Below, piece after piece: positions 6,594 to 14,600 of a stretch of 22,096 nt of DNA; the first letter of the stretch is position 1, and the number at the start of each line of letters is the position of its first letter. A model generated the notes under the pieces. The model saw only the letters and a list, made by a program, of their open reading frames with translations, did not search any database and was not told where the DNA came from. The position numbers were made by a program, and so were the translations under genes. Origin of the DNA: a virus; the IMG/VR virus record IMGVR_UViG_3300007734_000474, positions 1-22,096 of that record; one strand, given 5' to 3'.

Positions 6594-7004
6594 ATGGAAA
6601 CAGAAGTGATTGAGGTGCTGCCGCTTGATCGGCTTGCCAAAATCTACCGTAAGATGCGTTCCGCAATCGAGGTCTTGACGAAAGAGTATGACACTCAAGT
6701 CGAAGCCATCAAGGAGCAGCAGGAGGGCGTGAAGAACGCCATGAAAGACCAGATGAAGGCGCTGGGCGTCACATCTGTAAAAACAGCAGAGGGCACGGTC
6801 ATACTCTCCGTGAAGACCCGCTACAACACGCAGGACTGGGACTCGTTCAAACGATTCATCATCGAGAACGAAGCCGTTGACTTGCTGGAGAAGCGGATCG
6901 CACAGAGCAACATGGCGCAATTCTTGACAGAAAACCCCGGACTCGTACCTCCGGGACTCAACTCATCGTCTGAGTATGACGTAAGCGTACGCAAACCAAC
7001 TTAA
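6594..7004 (+). CDS. Coiled-coil phage protein of unknown function
   Basis: The 136-residue product begins with a long charged helical region (about residues 10-60, KIYRKMRSAIEVLTKEYD and KEQQEGVKNAMKDQM), then has KALGVTSVKTAEGTVILSV, which looks like a beta-hairpin, and ends NMAQFLTENPGLVPPGLN … SVRKPT. I recognise the pattern from small phage proteins encoded beside replication genes but know no function for them. ATG 6594 is chosen over the in-frame ATG 6582 because GGAG (6584-6587) is six bases upstream of it and would be inside the gene if 6582 were used; the same arrangement is seen at 8342/8354. A 50-bp gap separates it from the helicase gene. Confidence 0.75.
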   Translation: METEVIEVLPLDRLAKIYRKMRSAIEVLTKEYDTQVEAIKEQQEGVKNAMKDQMKALGVTSVKTAEGTVILSVKTRYNTQDWDSFKRFIIENEAVDLLEKRIAQSNMAQFLTENPGLVPPGLNSSSEYDVSVRKPT

Positions 7005-7015
7005 CAGGAACCTCA

Positions 7016-7981
7016 ATGGAAATTATGCTTTTTAACTCTAAGACTGCCCCCGCTCACGTTCGCGCAGGGCAGCTTTCCGAAACTGCCAAAGCCCTGTCGG
7101 GCGGTGCAGGCAACAACATCAAGCGCGTCAGCACAAAGGGTGGTGTGTTTCGTTTGATGGCTGGCGGCAAAGAGGTCGCCAACATTGAGGAGCGCCACCT
7201 TGATATCGTGATCGTACTGGCTGCCCCCAAGGTCAGCCGCATTTTCTATGCAGCAGCGTACGACAGCGACAAGATTGCGCCCCCTGACTGTTCTTCCACA
7301 GATGGCGAAACGCCTGATGCGGGTGTGGCTAACAAGCAGTCCGACAGTTGCATGGGTTGCCCCCAGAACATTGCTGGCTCTGGCAACGGCAACAGCCGTG
7401 CATGCCGCTACCAGCAACGTCTGGCTGTGGTGTTGGAGGATGCCATTGATGATGATGTGCTGCAACTCACGTTGCCAGCAACGTCCATCTTCGGTAAGGA
7501 TGAAGGCGACAGGCGCCCCCTGCAAGCCTACGCACGGTTCTTGGCGAACCAGAACCCCCCGGTTAACCCCGAGGCGGTTGTGACCCGCATGCGCTTTGAT
7601 ACCAAGGCAGAAGCCCCCAAGCTGTTCTTCCAACCCATGCGCTGGCTGACAGACGCCGAGTATGCTACCGTCATGCAGCAGGCTGCTACGCCTGATGCCA
7701 AGCGTGCCATCGCATCTACAGTGGCGGCGGCAGACGGCGTTAAAGCTGAGCCGTTGGCTCTGGCAGGCAAGGCTCCCAGCAAGCCCCCCGTTGTTGTTGT
7801 TGTTGAGGAAGAGGATGAAGAGGTTGTGCCGCCACCGCCAAAAGCAAAGAAGGCCAAACCTGCTCCAGCAGCAGAGGAGGAAGCAGAACCCGAGGTGCGT
7901 AAAACCGCAACCAAGGTGACGGCTGTCCCGGCTAAAAAGGGAAGCCTGTCTTCTATTGTGGCTGATTGGGACGACGAGTAA
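7016..7981 (+). CDS. Four-cysteine phage protein with acidic tail, candidate ssDNA-binding protein
   Basis: The 321-residue protein has an N-terminal beta-rich part (GGVFRLMAGGKEVANIEER, LDIVIVLAAPKVSRIFYAAA) and a putative zinc site formed by C92, C112-x2-C115 and C130 (CMGCPQN … RACRYQQRLAVV). After about residue 245 it becomes low complexity: runs of Val, Glu, Pro, Ala and Lys, ending in a short conserved-looking acidic tip, SLSSIVADWDDE. A disordered linker with an acidic tip is typical of ssDNA-binding proteins such as SSB or T7 gp2.5, where it recruits replication partners, so an SSB-like role is a reasonable inference, not a family match. CAGGAA sits before ATG 7016. A full-length antisense open frame over this gene is an artefact of codon bias. 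Confidence 0.75.
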   Translation: MEIMLFNSKTAPAHVRAGQLSETAKALSGGAGNNIKRVSTKGGVFRLMAGGKEVANIEERHLDIVIVLAAPKVSRIFYAAAYDSDKIAPPDCSSTDGETPDAGVANKQSDSCMGCPQNIAGSGNGNSRACRYQQRLAVVLEDAIDDDVLQLTLPATSIFGKDEGDRRPLQAYARFLANQNPPVNPEAVVTRMRFDTKAEAPKLFFQPMRWLTDAEYATVMQQAATPDAKRAIASTVAAADGVKAEPLALAGKAPSKPPVVVVVEEEDEEVVPPPPKAKKAKPAPAAEEEAEPEVRKTATKVTAVPAKKGSLSSIVADWDDE

Positions 7982-7989
7982 TATGTTGC

Positions 7990-8090
7990 TGGGGTACAAG
8001 CAGCGGTCGCATTACGTGGGTCGGGGTTCGTAGATTCCTCGTTAATTGATACGTACATATCCACGACTGCGTTTCCTGACTTGTACCCCA
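7990..8090. repeat. Nested imperfect inverted repeat in the only sizeable intergenic gap
   Basis: The gap 7982-8102 holds an exact 11-base inverted repeat, TGGGGTACAAG (7990-8000) and CTTGTACCCCA (8080-8090). Inside it, further collinear complementary pairs occur: 8008-8011 with 8068-8071, 8015-8019 with 8061-8065, and 8026-8032 with 8050-8056 (one mismatch). Together they would form a long interrupted hairpin with small internal loops. There is no T-run, so it is not a simple intrinsic terminator. The 3' arm ends 12 bases before the ATG of the helix-turn-helix gene, which itself lacks a Shine-Dalgarno. A structured RNA leader, an operator pair or a replication-related site are all possible. 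Confidence 0.6.
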
Positions 8091-8102
8091 CACTTAATAC
8101 CT

Positions 8103-8381
8103 ATGGCCTACTCACAAAAAATTATCGGACTCGTGGCGTCTACCCCTAAAACACTGGGCAACCAGCTAGGGCGGTGGGCAGTCCATCTCGATTTTCCCGT
8201 TACCAAGATAGCCCGTGCACTGGGTGTCACCCGTCAAACAGTCTATAACTGGTTCACAGGTACTGAAGTGTTCGTTGGCTATCGTGGGCGCGTGGAACTG
8301 CTTTTAAAAATTATGCAAGCCTCATCCACAGCAGATGAAGCATGGAGAAAAATATGCAAGGAATACAACCTCAAACCCTGA
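8103..8381 (+). CDS. Small helix-turn-helix DNA-binding protein
   Basis: A 92-residue protein with a clear helix-turn-helix at residues 33-52 (VTKIARALGVTRQTVYNW), followed by a 'FTG … VFVGYRGRVELLLKIM' segment and a C-terminal helix. It probably binds a specific DNA site, perhaps as a Cro/repressor-like regulator or a replication accessory factor. ATG 8103 is chosen over an upstream in-frame TTG at 8046, which would read through the inverted repeat and gives an unconvincing N-terminus. No Shine-Dalgarno is visible (CACACTTAATACCT), unusual for this window. The inverted repeat just upstream is an obvious candidate target for self-regulation. The 3' end overlaps the next gene. Confidence 0.75.
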   Translation: MAYSQKIIGLVASTPKTLGNQLGRWAVHLDFPVTKIARALGVTRQTVYNWFTGTEVFVGYRGRVELLLKIMQASSTADEAWRKICKEYNLKP

Positions 8382-8524
8382 CCGATGCAGAACTGGCAAA
8401 GTATGCCCACCTGCAAGGAGCGAAGGGATTAAGCCCAGAATGGGTAACAGAACTCATCACACGATTTGAATCGTTGCTGATGGACTATGAGGAGTTAGAA
8501 GCCAAGCTAGAAGCAATACTGTAA
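8354..8524 (+). CDS. Short hypothetical phage protein (56 aa)
   Basis: The short acidic helical protein has the pattern QTLTDAELAKYAHLQGAKGL followed by SPEWVTELITRFESLL. It overlaps the end of the helix-turn-helix gene. ATG 8354 is preferred to ATG 8342 because GGAG (8344-8347) lies six bases upstream of it, the same layout as at 6582/6594. Function is unknown; position between the regulator and the primase-helicase suggests a small replication accessory protein. Confidence 0.7.
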   Translation: MQGIQPQTLTDAELAKYAHLQGAKGLSPEWVTELITRFESLLMDYEELEAKLEAIL

Positions 8525-8536
8525 ACAAGGACAGAC

Positions 8537-11470
8537 ATGACCCCGCTTGAATTCCTAGCGGTTGTTTTACCGTCCCCACAATACGGCTTGTATTGCGCGG
8601 CAGAACTCAGCACAAATAAAAGAGAGCACACCTTTGTTCAAAATTTGGAGGACATGTATCCCACCGTAACCAACTGGGTGGGGGACAACAAAAACGTCTA
8701 CTTTGCGTTAGCATCTTATGACCCTGCGGTTGCAAAAATCAAAGGGAACAAGGACAGACGCACTGCCGATAACGCACGCTGGATAAAAGCGTTCTTTATC
8801 GACATGGATAATTACACATCCAAGAAGGCGGCGGCTACGGCACTTGATGGGTTCCTGACCAAGACAGGTCTGGGGACACTGGGTGTGCCGTGGATTATTG
8901 ACTCTGGCGGTGGGCTGCACTGCTACTGGCCCTTGAAGGAGGCCGTTGACATCACAACGTGGAAACCGATTGCAGAGAACCTGAAGCGTCTTTGCAAGCA
9001 GGAGCAACTCACCATCGACATGACGGTGACCGCCGATGCCGCACGGGTACTACGCATCCCTGACACCACCAACTTCAAACCGAAGTACACAACGCCGCGC
9101 CCCGTGCGCTTGGTGGCGGAGGGTGATGTGTTTACCCTTGCTCAGTTTGCCAGCGTCATCCGGGGGCAGCTACTGGGGTCGGTTTATGAGGCCAAAACCA
9201 CCAGCACGCTAGGGCTGGCAGGGGTGCGCCCCACAGCAGCAATGACGCCAACCAGTATCAAACTCTTTGAGAACAGCGCAACACGGTTCAAAACAATCTG
9301 GCTGGCTACACAAAACGGCAGAGGCTGCGGACAGTTGGCGCACTACGCACTGCATGCTTCAGAGGACGGCATGGAGCCATTGTGGCGGGGCATGTTATCG
9401 CTCACCCAGAAATGTGTGGACGGGGACAAAGCCTCGACATGGTTGAGCAACATGCACCCCTACGACCATGACCGCATGCACGAGAAACTGCGGCAGATCA
9501 AAGGCCCGTACCCATGCAGCAAGTTCGACTCCGAGAACCCCGGTGTCTGCACCCAGTGTGAGCATTGGGGGCGGCTTACCAATCCACTGGCACTAGGGCG
9601 TGAGGTGATGACGGACAACACCGAGCGTGAGATTGAGATTAAGACGGTAGCCGCCAGCACCGTTGTGGAAGATGCGCCGATCAAAGTAGTCCGCCCCAAA
9701 CCGCCTCGTGGCTACAGCTACGGCGCTCGTGGTGGTGTTTTTTGTGAACGTATTGTGGAAGACGCCGATGGCGTTAAGTCAAAGAAGCAAATCATGATCT
9801 TGCCGTACGACATGTTTGTGGTGGACATACTCAACCACAACGCTGAACATACGGTGCACTTAATGGCGCTTCGTCCCGAAGCCGCTACCGATGTAACCAT
9901 GCCTATGAAGGCGATTGTAAGTAAGGATGAAACTGTGAAAGCACTAGCTCAACAAAACATAATCTCCTCGTTTGGAGCAAACAACGACAAGAACCTTGCG
10001 GATTACGTTCGCGCTTGCGTAGAGCAATCCAGCACCACCAAGGTAGCGGTCAAAGTACCCGACAGCTACGGATGGCAACCAGACAACTCGTATGTGTTTG
10101 CTGGCCGTATTTTTACCAAGGACGCAGCGCCTGTCTGTGTGCCCATGCCGGGGCTGGAGAACCTGACGGTCAACACCGAACCCAAAGGCACACTGGACAA
10201 CTGGCGCAAGTTCATACAGATGCTCATCAACCGCAGGATGTACTCGCACCTCGCCATCATGCTGGCAGGAGCCAGCGCCCCCTTCATGCGCTTCACAGGC
10301 ATCTACGGGCTGACGTACCACTGCGCTTCCACAGACTCAGGCACGGGCAAGTCACTGGCGCTAGAAGCCGCAGCATCTATCTGGGGCCATCCCACCCACT
10401 ACCGCACAGGCAAAGGCACTTCTCCGGTTGCCATGCAGCAACGTCTGGGCCTGCTCAACAGCCTGCCGCTCATCACGGATGAGATCACTAGCAAGAACCG
10501 GGCAGACTTCGAATGGTTCCCAGCGTTTCTGTTGGATATGACTGAGGGGCGTGGCAAGGAGCGGATGGAGTCCGGGGCGAACAAGGAGCGCTTGAATCTG
10601 TCCACATGGATGACAACCTGCTTGATGTCATCCAACACCAACGCCGTGGACTACCTGACGGGTGGACGCAAGCATGCCTCTGAGGGAGAACTACGGCGGC
10701 TGTTGGAGTTTGTGCAGAACGAGAAACTGAAATGGGAACCGCATGAGATTGAGGTCATCAAATCTCTGCAAGAGAACTACGGCGTGGCTGGCTACGTACT
10801 GTCTGACTACTTGGCTAAAAACTTTGACGCCTTCCCGGAACTGGTGTCTGGCAGCGTCAGACGCATGTATGTGGAATTCAAAGCCACCAATGATGAGCGC
10901 TTCTGGATGGCGGGTGTTGGTGCGCTGGTGACCGCTGGGCTTGTCATGGGCAGCAAGCACGCCAACATCATCGACTTGCCTATGGCCCACATCATCGCCC
11001 ACCTCAAGACCGTTGTAGAAGGTATGAGGGCAAACATGAAGCACAGCGCAAAGACCGCAGAGGATGTGCTGAACTCCTACACCCGCGAGTCATACGGCAA
11101 CTTCATCGTGATCCACGAGGTGGTCGGGGGTTACATGGCAACGCTTGGATTAGAGGACGACCAGAAGATCAACTGGCGCGAACTCACCCGCTCTAACGTG
11201 GCAGGGCGCATTGAACACGGCATCACTGAGGGGTACATCGACTACTTCATTGAAGAGCAACTGCTCAAGGCGTACTGCTCATCCATGAGCTTTGGTTATG
11301 CCGAATTCAAACGACAGTTGTCGGGCATGTGCCGGGTGGAGTTTATAAAGAAGGACATGATGGCACGCACCAAGGGGCCACAGATGCGGGTTAACGTGAT
11401 GAAGATTAGCCGCCGAATAGGGGAGGTCGATGATGCCATTGGTGATTCGCTATCCGTGGCGGCTGATTGA
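8537..11470 (+). CDS. Fused primase-helicase (AEP-type primase plus DUF927-like ATPase)
   Basis: This 977-residue protein joins two replication enzymes. Residues about 60-200 carry an archaeo-eukaryotic-primase-like (RepB/prim-pol) domain: D89-M-D91 (FFIDMDNY), S123-GGGLH128-CYWPL and D161 followed by ARVLRIPDTTNF. A putative zinc site, C327-x10-C338-x2-C341 (YPC … GVCTQC), sits between the domains, as in similar phage primases. The C-terminal half has Walker A TDSGTGKS (K605) and Walker B PLITDEIT (D648-E649) of the DUF927-type phage helicase ATPases. It should prime and unwind at the fork for the family A polymerase. AAGGA lies just upstream of ATG 8537. The 3' end overlaps the next small gene. 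Confidence 0.9.
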   Translation: MTPLEFLAVVLPSPQYGLYCAAELSTNKREHTFVQNLEDMYPTVTNWVGDNKNVYFALASYDPAVAKIKGNKDRRTADNARWIKAFFIDMDNYTSKKAAATALDGFLTKTGLGTLGVPWIIDSGGGLHCYWPLKEAVDITTWKPIAENLKRLCKQEQLTIDMTVTADAARVLRIPDTTNFKPKYTTPRPVRLVAEGDVFTLAQFASVIRGQLLGSVYEAKTTSTLGLAGVRPTAAMTPTSIKLFENSATRFKTIWLATQNGRGCGQLAHYALHASEDGMEPLWRGMLSLTQKCVDGDKASTWLSNMHPYDHDRMHEKLRQIKGPYPCSKFDSENPGVCTQCEHWGRLTNPLALGREVMTDNTEREIEIKTVAASTVVEDAPIKVVRPKPPRGYSYGARGGVFCERIVEDADGVKSKKQIMILPYDMFVVDILNHNAEHTVHLMALRPEAATDVTMPMKAIVSKDETVKALAQQNIISSFGANNDKNLADYVRACVEQSSTTKVAVKVPDSYGWQPDNSYVFAGRIFTKDAAPVCVPMPGLENLTVNTEPKGTLDNWRKFIQMLINRRMYSHLAIMLAGASAPFMRFTGIYGLTYHCASTDSGTGKSLALEAAASIWGHPTHYRTGKGTSPVAMQQRLGLLNSLPLITDEITSKNRADFEWFPAFLLDMTEGRGKERMESGANKERLNLSTWMTTCLMSSNTNAVDYLTGGRKHASEGELRRLLEFVQNEKLKWEPHEIEVIKSLQENYGVAGYVLSDYLAKNFDAFPELVSGSVRRMYVEFKATNDERFWMAGVGALVTAGLVMGSKHANIIDLPMAHIIAHLKTVVEGMRANMKHSAKTAEDVLNSYTRESYGNFIVIHEVVGGYMATLGLEDDQKINWRELTRSNVAGRIEHGITEGYIDYFIEEQLLKAYCSSMSFGYAEFKRQLSGMCRVEFIKKDMMARTKGPQMRVNVMKISRRIGEVDDAIGDSLSVAAD
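11422..11435 (+). promoter_or_regulatory. Strong Shine-Dalgarno inside the primase-helicase gene
   Basis: GGAGGT (11422-11427) lies five bases before ATG 11433 and two before ATG 11430. It is the best ribosome-binding match in the window and marks the small gene downstream as real. Confidence 0.7.
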
Positions 11471-11660
11471 ACGGGGGCAGGGGTTCTTCATCCCGTGCCT
11501 TGATATTGAAGCCGTAAGGGAGGAGGGGCTAAAGAAAGCGCTCTCCCTCCGCATGCTGGATGCCCGTGGTGTTACGGGCATCCGCAAAGGGTTTACGGGC
11601 GTGTGGTTCTATCGGTTAGCCGTTCGAAACTTACCGCAATCCGGTTCTGTTCCACCTTGA
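11433..11660 (+). CDS. Small hypothetical phage protein, 3' end overlapping the opposite-strand gene
   Basis: A 75-residue protein containing RGQGFFIPCLDIEAVREEGL, then KALSLRMLDARGVTGIRKGF and GVWFYR. I recognise this 'GQGFFVPCLD … VREEGL' type as a small phage protein commonly placed after replication genes; its function is unknown. GGAGGT five bases before ATG 11433 supports this start over ATG 11430. The first codons lie inside the primase-helicase gene. The last 68 bases overlap the 3' end of the giant gene on the other strand, and the residues coded there (LAVRNLPQSGSVPP) look less conserved than the rest. Confidence 0.75.
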   Translation: MPLVIRYPWRLIERGQGFFIPCLDIEAVREEGLKKALSLRMLDARGVTGIRKGFTGVWFYRLAVRNLPQSGSVPP

Positions 11661-14600
11661 GCTTATCCAGCATATTGTCCTTCTGCGCCGTGGTCATCGT
11701 AGGGTGCGCCCGTATCTTGCGCTCCATTGAGTACAGATCGCCCAAGCGTTTGAACGTCTGCCCAGACACAGCGGCAGCGGCCAGTTCGTTAGCGTAGCGC
11801 TGTGCAAACGCCGCAGCTTCCGCACGCTGCCCACGTTCCACCATGCTCACATAGGTCTGCCGTGCTTGCTGGACGCGCTCCATGTGGTCATAGGCCGCAT
11901 CAATAAACCCACGCCCTTCAGCCGACTGAAACAAGCCCCCGATCAAGGGCTGTTTGTTTAAAGGCACAGAGGCTTTCTCTCCTGTGCCACTAGCCCCTAA
12001 CAACGGGTCAAAAACTTGCAGCAGCGCCACACCCAAGCCGCCCGTGTACCCACGCACGAGGTGCGTCAGCATGATGGGCGACACACCCGCCATCCCGGTT
12101 ACTGACCCAGCTATGCGTAGCGCTTCAGGTGTCGTGTCTTTAAACCGGTACTCGGCTTGTATCTTCTTCTCCCGTTCCGACTCAATCGGGCCAACGGTAG
12201 TGCTTCCGTAAAACGCCTCTAGCACAGGCTTGGCGGCTGCTGGGACTACGCCCGGAACCGATTGCGCCAGCACACTACCTATACCTTTAAGTGCCTCCCG
12301 CGCTTTGACATCTCGGGCAGCAACGTCAATTAACATTTGTGGCAGTGCAACAAAGCCTAGCCCCACCTCGTATGGAATAGGTATCTTGAGCGGTTCTTTA
12401 AGCCCCGGCAATGGCATAAACAAGTTGCCGTAGCGTTCCGCAGGAGTGGCTTTCTTGTACGCCTCATCGTCCTGCATCATAAGAGCGTACGCCATAACGC
12501 CAACAGTCAGCATCGCCCCCCGTGCGTACAGCTTGCGCTTCAACTCCAGTTGTTCAGAGAACGGCAGCTTGCCCTTCAGCGCACGGTACAGCAAGTCCAA
12601 GCCCTGCACTTGGGAATTAAAAAACGGAACCAGCGTACTCAGCATGTGCATGCTGGGCGACAAGCCGTGCCGACCAAAGTTCTGAGACTCGGCGGCGTGA
12701 AGTTGCGCCCGGAATTCCGACAACCCTTTTTTTAACCCGTCTTGGTAGACCGTGGCGCGGGTAGCGGCGTCCGTCTGCAAGGCAAACGTATCTAGCGCCC
12801 CCATTGTTTTCTTCCACCAGTTCTTGCCGGTGGCAATGCTCTCAATGAACTGCTGCATGTCCCGTTCATTGCCGCTGAACACGTTGCTGCTAACCACCAA
12901 CCCACCACTGAGCGCTTCCTCGGCGGTGCTCGTGCCCATCCGCATTTTGCCGAGTTCTTTCAAGGCATTGAGTACGGGAACACCATCCACTCCAGACAGT
13001 ATGGCAGCGTTTATGGGGTCACGGACAAGCTGCCGAAACGGATACACAGGAGCGCGGGTAACAAACTTACGCACCAAATCTGCCGGGTAACCCAACGCAC
13101 GAACAAGAATCGGGATGGTGGTTTTAATCCCCGACATCCCTGCAACAATTAGTTCCGCAGGTATGCCAAAGGTATCTGAGTCAATCGTTGCAAAATGCGG
13201 CTCACCCTTTAGACGGTAGTGCACCGTGTCTTTAGATGCAAGCCCCTGCCCCTTACCCATCTTAGAAACAAACCCTGCTTTAAACAGCGCGTTGCTTGAC
13301 TCCAGCGACTCTTTGTTGTGCATCGACAGGCGCGTGAGCATGTAGGTGTTCTGCACAGAGCTTGTAAAAATAGGCAGGATCGTTTGCTCAGACCCTAGCA
13401 TGCGGACGAGTTCCGGGTCGTTTGAGATGTCACCTATGCGGATAGCGCTTTCGGAATCCGAGTACAGCTTGACAACCCCGTCCTCAACCCGATAGAACGG
13501 CACAAACGGCGTCTTCTTCAGTCGGGCAACTTCTTCTGCACTGAGTAGGTCGTGCTGTTCCGCAAAATCTAGCAGGCCGCTGTTGAACTGCTTGTACTCC
13601 AGCAGGGCCGCATCCATGTACTTTTTGGCCGTGGGGTTTGTTTTAAGATACGCAACGGCGTTTTCATACTCAGCTTTGGCCTCCGCAGCTTTCTTGCCAG
13701 CCAACCGCTCCCACCCATTGGGTACAGCGTCAGCACGCTGCCCCGCCACAATCCGGGTAAGCATCATCTCGCCATCTTCAACCCCAGACTTTTCAACATG
13801 CTCCGCGACACGCACCATAGTAGCGCCTGCTTTGCGTCCGTAACCATACTCACCCGTTTTTGGATCGCGTACTATGCTGATAGGCCCGTACGACAGGAAC
13901 TGCCCTACGGCCTGCGAAACCTTGTCGGCCATCCGCATGAAGTAGTTGGCTTGGAACAGTTCGTTGTTGGTCAGCTTGCCTGCTTTTTCAGCAGCAGCAA
14001 AGGCTGCTTCCCTCGCCGCCTTAGCGTCTACGTACTGCACCCGTCCAGCCAAACCTAAGAAGTTACCCCGGAAAGTTGTCAGCGCATCAGGGCTGCTACC
14101 AATAAACACTGACCGAGAAAACAACGGGCCTTTAGCTCGGCCGATAGGCTGCAAATTAATGCCTAGTATTTCCGGCTTAACGTCAATAAAAGCACGCTCA
14201 ACATATTTGCCACCATCATTATTTTGCTCAATGGCATCTATGCCTGCCGCTTTTAGAACTCGCATTGCTTTGTCAACGCCCAGAGCGTCTCGCATTTTAT
14301 AAAGCAGTAGGTTGGCGGGGTAGTTGCCATCTTCTTCGGCAAACCGTTTAGCGTACTCGTCCCCATACTGTTCAAGCAGCGCGTCAAGTTTTGGCCTATC
14401 ACCAACTGTAAAATTAGAATTGACTTGGTACACCCGCGCATTGGGAACGTCATCCAGTGTGCGATATAAGTTGCCTTGTTTGGGGCGTTCTTTTAAGCCT
14501 TTTATTTTTGAAACGTCAAGGGTGTTTACGGCGTCTAAGTCTGCTTGTGTGTCCACCAAAGCTTCTTCTAGCGCGGGTATTGCTGAACCGTTAGTTAGCT

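Noticed and set aside
7013-7999. A 328-codon minus-strand open frame mirroring the four-cysteine protein gene
   Set aside because: The plus-strand product has a coherent zinc site, linker and ribosome site; the antisense product is Cys/His/Leu-rich with no motif and follows from codon bias.
8020-8045. GGTTCG-like T-arm resemblance suggesting a tRNA
   Set aside because: The loop lacks the conserved A after TTCR, and no acceptor or anticodon stems can be paired around it.
8031-8060. Possible promoter with TACATA as -10 before the helix-turn-helix gene
   Set aside because: The matching -35 position (TAGATT) is a poor match, so it cannot be supported.
8046-8102. An upstream TTG start for the helix-turn-helix protein
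   Set aside because: It would translate through the inverted repeat, gives an atypical N-terminus and has no ribosome site; ATG 8103 fits the domain better.
11470-11700. A bidirectional terminator between the convergent blocks
   Set aside because: No GC-rich hairpin with a T-run is visible; the region is coding on one or both strands.
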